A stretch of 11,486 nucleotides of DNA from an uncultured Hyphomicrobiales bacterium (GTDB lineage: Bacteria; Pseudomonadota; Alphaproteobacteria; Rhizobiales; Beijerinckiaceae), in the NCBI GenBank assembly GCA_903918155.1, contig CAIXDD010000014.1, positions 1 to 11,486 of the forward strand. Reading direction: 5' to 3'. The translations under genes and the position numbers were made by a program. Shown one piece after another: positions 6,286-11,486 of this stretch (positions are counted from its first letter, which is position 1; each line of letters starts with the position of its first letter). The notes under the pieces are model-generated. The model had not been told where the DNA came from, ran no database searches, and worked only from the letters and a program-made list of their open reading frames with translations.

Positions 6286-7257
6286 CTAGGCCCCGCCGAT
6301 CAGGATTCCCGCCATCAGCACGATGACGCCGCCGACGACGACCTGAAACGCGGCCTGCAGGAAGGGCGTGTCCATATAGGTCGCGCGGATCCAGGCGATG
6401 ATCCACAATTCCACGAGCACGATGATCGAGGCCAGACCCGTCGCGATCCAGAAGGCGTTGGGCCAGGCGTCGGGCACGAGATAGGGCAGGGTGTGGAAGA
6501 TGCCGCCCAGCGTCGTCATCAGGCCGGAGATGACGCCGCGCAGCCAGGGCGAGCCGCGCCCGGTGAGGGAGCCGTCGTCCGACAAGGCTTCGGCGAATCC
6601 CATGCTGACGCCCGCGCCGATGGAGGCGGCGAGGCCCACGAGGAAAGTCTGCCAATTGTTATGCGTGGCGAAGGCGGCGGCGAACAGGGGCGCCAGCGTC
6701 GAGACCGAGCCGTCCATCAGGCCCGCAAGGCCGGGCTGCACATATTGCAGCACGAACATGCGGTGGCGGGTGGCGTTCTCCTCGTCGCGCGCGGATTCGG
6801 TGAGATGGGCGGCCTCGAGCCGGCCGGCGGCGCCGGCGTGCGACTTCTCCACTTCGGCGAGGTCGCCGAGCAATTTGCGGATGTTGACGTCGCGCGTCTG
6901 TTCGGCGGCCTTCATGTAGAAGCGCTGCGCCTGAAACTCCATGTTCTCCGCTTCCTTGCGGATCGTGTCGAGCGGCAGGTTCTTCGACAGCCAGACGGGC
7001 CGGCGCTTGAGGAAGCCCTTCACGTCCTCGCGCCGGATCGGCGGCAGGTTGGGCCCGAAGCGCTGCTCGTACATTTCGAGCAATTGGTGGCGGTGGCGCG
7101 TCTCCTCCTCCGCCATTTCTTCGAAGACTTTGCCGGACGCGGGATAACGCTCCGCCAGATCTTCGGCGAAGGCCATGTAGATGCGCGCATCCTCCTCCTC
7201 GGAGGAAATGGCGACGGCGAGAATTTCGCGCTCGCTGAGTTCGGCGAAGGTTTTCAA
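6286..7257 (-). CDS. mbfA: Membrane-bound ferritin / VIT1-type iron exporter
   Basis: The 323-residue protein fuses an N-terminal ferritin-like (erythrin) domain (about 5-160) to a C-terminal VIT1/CCC1-like membrane domain (about 165-323). Likely di-iron ligands are Glu20, Glu52 with His55 (ETRH), Glu107, and Glu137 with His140 (EKSH). The membrane part opens with QPGLAGLMDGSVSTLAPLF, a VIT1 signature, and has about five hydrophobic segments. This architecture is that of MbfA of Bradyrhizobium and Agrobacterium, which exports iron from the cytoplasm and protects against iron and peroxide stress. The start is TTG at 7257 with GGAG 6 bases upstream; no ATG alternative exists before the domain. 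An ICE-like palindrome lies 32-48 bases upstream, in line with known control by Irr. The phosphoesterase follows on the same strand. Residues and layout look intact. Confidence 0.95.
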   Translation of the reverse strand: MKTFAELSEREILAVAISSEEEDARIYMAFAEDLAERYPASGKVFEEMAEEETRHRHQLLEMYEQRFGPNLPPIRREDVKGFLKRRPVWLSKNLPLDTIRKEAENMEFQAQRFYMKAAEQTRDVNIRKLLGDLAEVEKSHAGAAGRLEAAHLTESARDEENATRHRMFVLQYVQPGLAGLMDGSVSTLAPLFAAAFATHNNWQTFLVGLAASIGAGVSMGFAEALSDDGSLTGRGSPWLRGVISGLMTTLGGIFHTLPYLVPDAWPNAFWIATGLASIIVLVELWIIAWIRATYMDTPFLQAAFQVVVGGVIVLMAGILIGGA

Positions 7258-7288
7258 GGAATGCTCCGGGGGAATCCGCGGCAGGCTG

Positions 7289-7305
7289 TTTAGAATCTTT
7301 CTAAG
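7289..7305 (-). promoter_or_regulatory. ICE-box-like Irr operator for mbfA
   Basis: TTAGAA (7290-7295) and TTCTAA (7299-7304) form a perfect 15-base palindrome with a three-base centre, and the left arm extends to TTTAGAA. This matches the iron control element bound by Irr in Rhizobiales, a regulator known to repress mbfA when iron is scarce. The site lies 32-48 bases before the mbfA start codon. On the minus strand it overlaps a possible -10 (TAGAAA) with a weak -35 (TGGCAA) 17 bases upstream, as expected for a repressor; that promoter reading is tentative. Confidence 0.8.
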
Positions 7306-7353
7306 CGAGCCGCACGCGCTTTGCCACCCCCGTCACGCGACGAAGGCCGCGTC

Positions 7354-7399
7354 CAAGCGTCTCAGGTCAAGCGTCTCAGGTAGCTTCCCAAGTCTCAGG
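7354..7399. repeat. 14-bp direct duplication with a degenerate third copy
   Basis: CAAGCGTCTCAGGT stands at 7354-7367 and again, adjacent and identical, at 7368-7381. A shortened copy, CAAGTCTCAGG, follows at 7389-7399. The array lies in the divergent gap between mbfA and the Nudix gene, beyond the ICE box. No regulator site is recognised in the unit. Confidence 0.8.
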
Positions 7400-7428
7400 C
7401 GGGCGGAGACTGCGCGCGCGCCGCGGGT

Positions 7429-7459
7429 TTGACAAGCCCGGCGCTGGGGCGCCTCTAGG
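7429..7459 (+). promoter_or_regulatory. Candidate sigma-70-type promoter for the Nudix gene
   Basis: A perfect TTGACA hexamer (7429-7434) is followed at about 18 bases by CTCTAG (7453-7458), a poor -10. The start site would fall about 20 bases before the Nudix ATG, in a gap where a promoter is needed. The weak -10 keeps this tentative. Confidence 0.4.
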
Positions 7460-7484
7460 GCGCAACGGCGGGAGAGCGGATTTC

Positions 7485-7946
7485 ATGGCGAATTGGGAGC
7501 GGGCGCGGGCGCGCGCGTTGCATGTGTGGTTCCGCTTCGCGCGGCCGATCACCTTGGGCGTGCGCGCGGTCGTGGCTCGGGAGGGCCGGGTGCTGCTCGT
7601 CCGCCACACCTATGTGTCGGGCTGGCATTTGCCCGGCGGCGGGGTGGAGGCGGGGGAGACGGCGGCGGAGGCTCTGGCCCGCGAGGTGGAGGAGGAGGGC
7701 GCCGTGCGCCTCATCGGCCCCCCGCTCCTGCATGGCCTGTTCTTCAACCGCCGGGCGTCGCCGCGCGACCATGTGCTGGTCTATGTGGCGCAGGATTTCG
7801 AAATTCTCGGCGCCCGCGCCCCCGACCATGAGATCGCGGAAGCCGGCTTCTTTCCCCTCGACGCCCTGCCGGAGGCCGTCTCGCAGGCCACCCGCGCCCG
7901 CCTCGCCGAAGTCTTCGGGGGCGCGCCGGTGGATCGGTATTGGTAG
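7485..7946 (+). CDS. Nudix hydrolase
   Basis: The 153-residue protein has an intact Nudix box at residues 52-73 that fits GX5EX7REUXEEXGU at every fixed position: Gly52, Glu58, Arg66-Glu67, Glu69-Glu70 and Gly72. The preceding strands RVLLVRHTYVSGWHLPGG are typical of the family. Nudix enzymes cleave nucleoside diphosphates linked to another group, using divalent metal bound by the REUXEE glutamates. The target cannot be named: no diagnostic CoA, ADP-ribose or Ap4A motif is visible. The N-terminal basic stretch (5-20) is not part of the core. GGAGAG lies 8 bases before the ATG. The GNAT gene starts 38 bases downstream on the same strand and may share its transcript. The gene is divergent from mbfA. 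Confidence 0.93.
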   Translation: MANWERARARALHVWFRFARPITLGVRAVVAREGRVLLVRHTYVSGWHLPGGGVEAGETAAEALAREVEEEGAVRLIGPPLLHGLFFNRRASPRDHVLVYVAQDFEILGARAPDHEIAEAGFFPLDALPEAVSQATRARLAEVFGGAPVDRYW

Positions 7947-7984
7947 GATTCGACAGACGCCCCCGCCCGTCCTATCGAGACGCC

Positions 7985-8554
7985 ATGAGCCAAAATTCGT
8001 CTCCGTCCGTTTCCGCGACTGAAGCCGGGCCCGCCGCGGCCCTCTCCGCAGCGCCCGGCTTGCCGGCGCTGGGCCTGCGCCCGCTCGCCGCCTCCGACCT
8101 GCCGCAGATCGAGAAGCTCGACGAGCGCGCCTTCGGTCCCGGCCGTTTCGCGCGCACCGCCTATCGCCTGCGCGAAGGCGCGGCGCCCGATTTCGCCATG
8201 TCCTATGTCGCTCATGTGGGAACCCTGCTCGTGGGCTCGAACATCATGACGCGCGTGCGCTGCGGCGAGGCGCAGATGATGCTGCTCGGCCCGCTGACGG
8301 TGGAGCCCGCCTTCCGGTCGCGCGGCATCGGCGAGGCGCTCGCGCAACGCTCGCTCGAAGCCGCGCGCGCGGCCGGCTGCAAGCTCGTGCTTCTGGTGGG
8401 CGACGAGCCTTATTACGCGCGCCTTGGCTTCAAGCGCGTCGCGCCGGGGCGCATCAGCTTGCCCGGTCCCGTCGATCCCGCGCGCGTGCTCGTGTGCGAA
8501 CTGGAGCCCGGCGCCTTTGAGGGCGTCGCCGGTCCCGTGCGCAAGGCCGGCTGA
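7985..8554 (+). CDS. GNAT-family N-acetyltransferase (YhbS-like)
   Basis: The 189-residue product has a disordered Ser/Ala/Pro-rich start (1-28), then a GNAT fold. LGPLTVEP (101-108) is the central strand and RSRGIG (111-116) is the acetyl-CoA pyrophosphate loop (R/Q-x-x-G-x-G/A). VGDEPYYARLGF (138-149) is the hallmark of YhbS-type acetyltransferases. The acceptor substrate is unknown; it could be a small molecule or a protein. The ATG at 7985 is chosen over an in-frame GTG at 7940, which would nearly touch the Nudix stop codon and add only polar residues. Even from 7985 the first 28 residues lie outside the fold, and no strong Shine-Dalgarno is visible, so the start is uncertain. The gene converges on the VWA membrane protein with 7 bases between stop codons. 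Confidence 0.88.
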   Translation: MSQNSSPSVSATEAGPAAALSAAPGLPALGLRPLAASDLPQIEKLDERAFGPGRFARTAYRLREGAAPDFAMSYVAHVGTLLVGSNIMTRVRCGEAQMMLLGPLTVEPAFRSRGIGEALAQRSLEAARAAGCKLVLLVGDEPYYARLGFKRVAPGRISLPGPVDPARVLVCELEPGAFEGVAGPVRKAG

Positions 8555-8561
8555 ACGCGGA

Positions 8562-10646
8562 TCAAGCTCTGCGGCGGCTCTCCCACAGCCAGCCCGCCAG
8601 CACGCCCGCGAGCAAGGCGATGAGGCCGAGGAAGCCCGTCGCCAGCGGCGCGACGCCCACCCCCGTCACCACGCTCGCGCCCGTGCGCCGGATCGCGATG
8701 TAATCGCCGCCTCCGTAGGACACGCTCTCGCGCAGGCCCGCCACGCGCGGCACGACGATCTCGCTCTCGCTCTTCGCCGACAGGCGGCGCGCCGTGCCGC
8801 CGGTGGCCTCCGCCAGCGGCTTCAGCCGGTCGAGCGTGGACAGGACCTCGCGGAATTCGCGCGGGTTCTCCGGCCCGACATTGACGAGGGTCACCAGATC
8901 GCCGTCGGAGACCGTATGAAGTCCCAGCTCGTCGACGCGCAGGCGCGCGCGCGAAAGGCCGGGCTCGGCCGCCGCAAGGCTCACCTGCCGCTCCGCGCCC
9001 GAGGGCGCGCGCAGCTTCACGCTCGCGCCCTCGCCCGTAAGGCTCTGGCGCTCGAGGGTCAGCTCCTGTCCGCGCGCATGGGCGCGCAGGGCCTCCTCCT
9101 CCAGCTCGGGCTCCTTCATCAGCCAATGGGCGAGCCGGCGCAGCAATTCCAGATGCGGGCCGCCGCCCTGAAAATTGCGCGCCCACAGCCACATCTGATC
9201 CGACAGAAGAAGCGCCACGCGGCCCTTCTCCTCGCGCGACAGAAGGATCAGCGGACGCTCCTCCGCTCCCGCCATGACCGTATGTCCGCGCGTGGGCTCG
9301 GCGCCCACCTGCCGGAACCATTCGCTCCAGGCGGGCGGGGACTTCTCGCCGCCCGGCAGGGCGCGGGTGACGGGGTGGCGCCCGCCGATCTCCGTCACGC
9401 TCGCGCGGAAGGGGCGTTCGATGATGCGCCCGTCGGGCCGCGCAGGCGCGATCTTGCCCAGCGGCGAATAAAACAGCCCGTCGGGGCCTGAATAATCGGG
9501 CCCCGCCGCGATCAGCAGCGCGCCGCCCTCGCGCACATAGCGCACGATGTTTTCGAAATAGATCGGCGGCAGGACCGTCTGGTTCGAATAGCGGTCGAAG
9601 ATGATGAGGTCGAATTCGCGGATCTTGCGGCCGAAGAGGTCGGCGGTGGGAAAGGCGATGAGCGACAATTCGCTGATCGGCGTGCCGTCCTGTTTCTCCG
9701 GCGGGCGCAGGATGGTGAAATGCACGAGATCGACATTGGCGTCGGCCTTCAGCAGATTGCGCCAGGTGCGTTCGCCCGAATGCGGCTCGCCGGAGACGAG
9801 CAGCACTTTCAGCTTGTCGCGCACGCCCTCGATCGTGGCCACCGCCTTGTTGTTGAGCGCGGTCAATTCGTCGGGCGCGGGCGGAACCTCCAGCTCCACG
9901 ACATTGGGCCCGCCATGCTCGATGCGCACGGCCACGCGCGTGAGCGCGCCCGCGCGCGTGCGCAGCCGGTTGATCTGCTGGCCGTCGCGGCGCACGACGA
10001 GGTCGATGACGTCGTTGGAGCCTGCGCTGTCATGCACGCGCAGCGCGATGACCTGCTCCTTGCCGACGAGGCCGAAGCGCGGCGCCTCCACAAGCTCGAT
10101 GCGGCGGTCGCGCTCGCCGGGCCGGCCGGTGACGAGGGCGTGGATCGGGCCCCGGAACCCGAGTTCGGCGGCGCGGGCGGGCGCGTCATGCACCACGCCG
10201 TCGGTGATGAAGATGGCGGCGCCCACGCGCTCGGGCGGCGCGTCGGCGAGCGCTTGCGCCAGCGCGCCGAACAGCCGCGTGCCGTCGCCCTGCGCCTCGC
10301 CCGCGCCGGCCTCCACCACGCGCGTCTCCACGTCGCCCAGCGCGGCCAGCGCTTTCTCGATCTCCTCCTTCGCGCGATCCGTCTGCTGCATGCGCCCGCC
10401 GATGGATTGGCTGGCGCTGCGGTCCACGACCACGGCGACGATATCCTTCAGCGGCTGGCGCTCCTCGCGCAGCAGCGCGGGATCGGCGAGCGCGACGAGG
10501 ATCAGCGCAAGGCCGATCGCGCGCAGGACGCCCGCCGCGCCGCCGCGCCACAGGCTCAAGGCCGCTACGGCGAAGGCCGCCAGCGCGAACGCGATGAGCA
10601 GCGGCGCGGGCACGAGCGGCGAGAAGGCGAGGTCGAACTGGGTCAT
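8562..10646 (-). CDS. VWA / GATase1-like membrane protein, partner of the DUF4159 gene
   Basis: The 694-residue protein has two N-terminal membrane segments (about 14-31 and 38-56). A von Willebrand A-type domain (about 67-175) follows with a complete metal site: DRSAS (75-79, DxSxS), Thr123 in GDGT, and Asp149 in FITDG. After a beta-rich segment (180-258) comes a GATase1-like Rossmann region (about 278-510; KVLLVSGEP, FDLIIFDRY, GGALLIAAGPD). A second beta-rich region and a C-terminal membrane segment (about 665-687) ending in RRRA complete it. The layout places the bulk in the periplasm. There is no cysteine in the protein, so the GATase-like part cannot be a working class I amidotransferase. 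Such proteins occur beside MoxR, DUF58 and DUF4159 genes and are thought to act in envelope complex assembly. Its ATG lies 10 bases after the DUF4159 stop, so the two are probably translated from one mRNA. Confidence 0.85.
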   Translation of the reverse strand: MTQFDLAFSPLVPAPLLIAFALAAFAVAALSLWRGGAAGVLRAIGLALILVALADPALLREERQPLKDIVAVVVDRSASQSIGGRMQQTDRAKEEIEKALAALGDVETRVVEAGAGEAQGDGTRLFGALAQALADAPPERVGAAIFITDGVVHDAPARAAELGFRGPIHALVTGRPGERDRRIELVEAPRFGLVGKEQVIALRVHDSAGSNDVIDLVVRRDGQQINRLRTRAGALTRVAVRIEHGGPNVVELEVPPAPDELTALNNKAVATIEGVRDKLKVLLVSGEPHSGERTWRNLLKADANVDLVHFTILRPPEKQDGTPISELSLIAFPTADLFGRKIREFDLIIFDRYSNQTVLPPIYFENIVRYVREGGALLIAAGPDYSGPDGLFYSPLGKIAPARPDGRIIERPFRASVTEIGGRHPVTRALPGGEKSPPAWSEWFRQVGAEPTRGHTVMAGAEERPLILLSREEKGRVALLLSDQMWLWARNFQGGGPHLELLRRLAHWLMKEPELEEEALRAHARGQELTLERQSLTGEGASVKLRAPSGAERQVSLAAAEPGLSRARLRVDELGLHTVSDGDLVTLVNVGPENPREFREVLSTLDRLKPLAEATGGTARRLSAKSESEIVVPRVAGLRESVSYGGGDYIAIRRTGASVVTGVGVAPLATGFLGLIALLAGVLAGWLWESRRRA

Positions 10647-10656
10647 CGCGCGCGCC

Positions 10657-11486
10657 TCACAGGCCTAGCCGTTCGAGGAGATCGCGCACATGCACCTGAT
10701 CGGCTTTGTAATTGCCGGTCAGCGTGTACATGACGATGTTGACGCCGCCGCGGATCGCCATCTCCCGCTGGCGCGGCGCGCCGGGCGTGAGCGGATAGAG
10801 CGGCTTGCCCGATGCGTCGGCGGCCCAGGCGGCGGCGAGATCGTTCGAGGTGATGAGGATCGGCGACACGCTGTCGCCGGCGCGCGCGGGGCGTTGTCCG
10901 CCCTCCTCGCCCGTCGCGGGCAGGGCTTCGATCCATGTCTGGCCGATCATCGTGCGCCCGACGAAGGAGTCGAGCAGGTAAAAGGTTTTCGTCACCACAT
11001 GGTCGCGGGGCACGGGCTCCAGCTCCGGCACGTCGACGTCGGCGAGCAGGCGGCGCAGCCATTGGGCTTCCGGCGTCGGCTGTCCGCCGGGCCGCTGGCT
11101 CAGCGCGTCGCGGGTGTCGAACAGAACCGTGCCGCCCTGACGCATGAACTCGCCGATGCGCGCCGCCGCGGCAGCGCCGGGCTGCGGACGTTCGGCGGCC
11201 ACGGGCCAATAGATCAGCGGGAAGAAGGCCAGCTCGTCGCGCGCGGGATCGACGCCGGCGGGATCGCCGGGCGAGAGCGCGGTGCGGGCGGACAAGGCGC
11301 GGGTGAGCGTGGCGAGCCCGAGCCGGCTCGCTTCGTCCACGCGCGCATCGCCCGTGACGACATAGGCGAGGCGCGTGCGCAGGGCCGAGTCGAACTCGCG
11401 GGCGGGCGGCGTCGATTGCGCGCGCGCGTCCTGGCCAGCCAGCGCGCAGGCCAGCGCGGCGAGCGCGAGGCTTGCTGATGTGCGGC
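10657..11486 (-). CDS. DUF4159 domain protein, C-terminal part (5' end beyond window)
   Basis: The frame is open to the right edge; 275 complete codons are visible. Just inside the edge lies a hydrophobic stretch (SLALAALACALAG) ending ARAQS. This could be the last membrane helix of a long protein or a signal peptide. After it comes a DUF4159 domain: LRTRLAYVVTGD, a DELAFFPLIYWPV strand, GGTVLFDTRD, then VPRDHVVTKTFYLLDSFVGR, SPILITSNDLAAAW, and a GGVNIVMYTLTGNYKADQ ending. In related alphaproteobacteria, as I recall, this domain closes a protein of about 900 residues that begins with a BatA-like two-helix membrane domain, so most of the gene is probably missing. A GTG at 11340 is open as a start but would begin inside the conserved domain. 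Function is unproven; the domain has a GATase-like fold and lacks a catalytic cysteine here. Confidence 0.85.
   Translation of the reverse strand, partial: RTSASLALAALACALAGQDARAQSTPPAREFDSALRTRLAYVVTGDARVDEASRLGLATLTRALSARTALSPGDPAGVDPARDELAFFPLIYWPVAAERPQPGAAAAARIGEFMRQGGTVLFDTRDALSQRPGGQPTPEAQWLRRLLADVDVPELEPVPRDHVVTKTFYLLDSFVGRTMIGQTWIEALPATGEEGGQRPARAGDSVSPILITSNDLAAAWAADASGKPLYPLTPGAPRQREMAIRGGVNIVMYTLTGNYKADQVHVRDLLERLGL

Noticed and set aside
5365..7293. A 642-codon open frame on the plus strand opposite the phosphoesterase and mbfA genes
   Set aside because: It is His/Arg/Gly/Ala-rich without domains or signal and mirrors two well-supported minus-strand genes; long antisense frames are expected at this GC content.
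8562..10646. The VWA membrane protein considered as an active glutamine amidotransferase
   Set aside because: It contains no cysteine at all, so the class I catalytic nucleophile is absent; only the fold resemblance remains.
8424..10733. Several 330-360 codon frames on the plus strand across the VWA gene
   Set aside because: Low-complexity Arg/Ala/Ser compositions and no recognisable motifs; they shadow the minus-strand VWA protein, which has clear domains and membrane segments.

Overview
The base composition (GC-rich throughout), the codon use and the gene families point to an alphaproteobacterium, most likely of the Rhizobiales/Hyphomicrobiales. The strongest pointers are an MbfA-type ferritin/VIT1 iron exporter with an Irr-type iron control element in front of it, a bacterial Tim44-like protein, an extensin-like C-terminal domain protein and a DUF4159 plus VWA membrane-protein pair. 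Genus assignment is not possible from the window alone. No rRNA, tRNA, CRISPR array, transposase or phage gene is visible. It reads as ordinary, dense chromosomal backbone with a few lineage-specific small genes.

Layout, left half: the 3' part of a Tim44-like inner-membrane protein gene (+) ends at a clear intrinsic terminator. An NADPH-dependent FMN reductase (+) and an extensin-like, probably lipid-anchored M15-fold protein (+) follow. Convergent to these is a Bug/TctC-type periplasmic solute receptor (-). The receptor's upstream region carries two short tandem duplications and is shared with a divergent small secreted protein made of 27-residue cysteine-pair repeats (+). Next comes a tail-anchored protein of unknown function with a Lys/Glu repeat (+).

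Layout, right half: a metallophosphoesterase (-) lies just downstream of mbfA (-). mbfA is preceded by a perfect TTAGAA-N3-TTCTAA palindrome that fits an Irr-binding ICE box. Divergent from mbfA are a Nudix hydrolase (+) and a GNAT acetyltransferase (+). Convergent to these is a two-gene unit: a VWA/GATase-like membrane protein (-) and, upstream of it, a DUF4159 protein (-) that runs off the right edge.

How genes work together: mbfA and the phosphoesterase may share an iron-responsive transcript. The DUF4159 and VWA genes are closely spaced and belong to the MoxR/DUF58/VWA type of envelope gene cluster, whose other members would lie beyond the right edge. The Nudix and GNAT genes may be co-transcribed. 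The remaining genes look like single-gene units. No gap without a gene exceeds 300 bases; the largest are about 272 bases (3880-4151) and 227 bases (7258-7484). I found no clearly new biological system. The items most worth a second look are the mbfA control site and its downstream gene, the cysteine-repeat secreted protein, and the VWA protein that keeps its metal site but has no cysteine.
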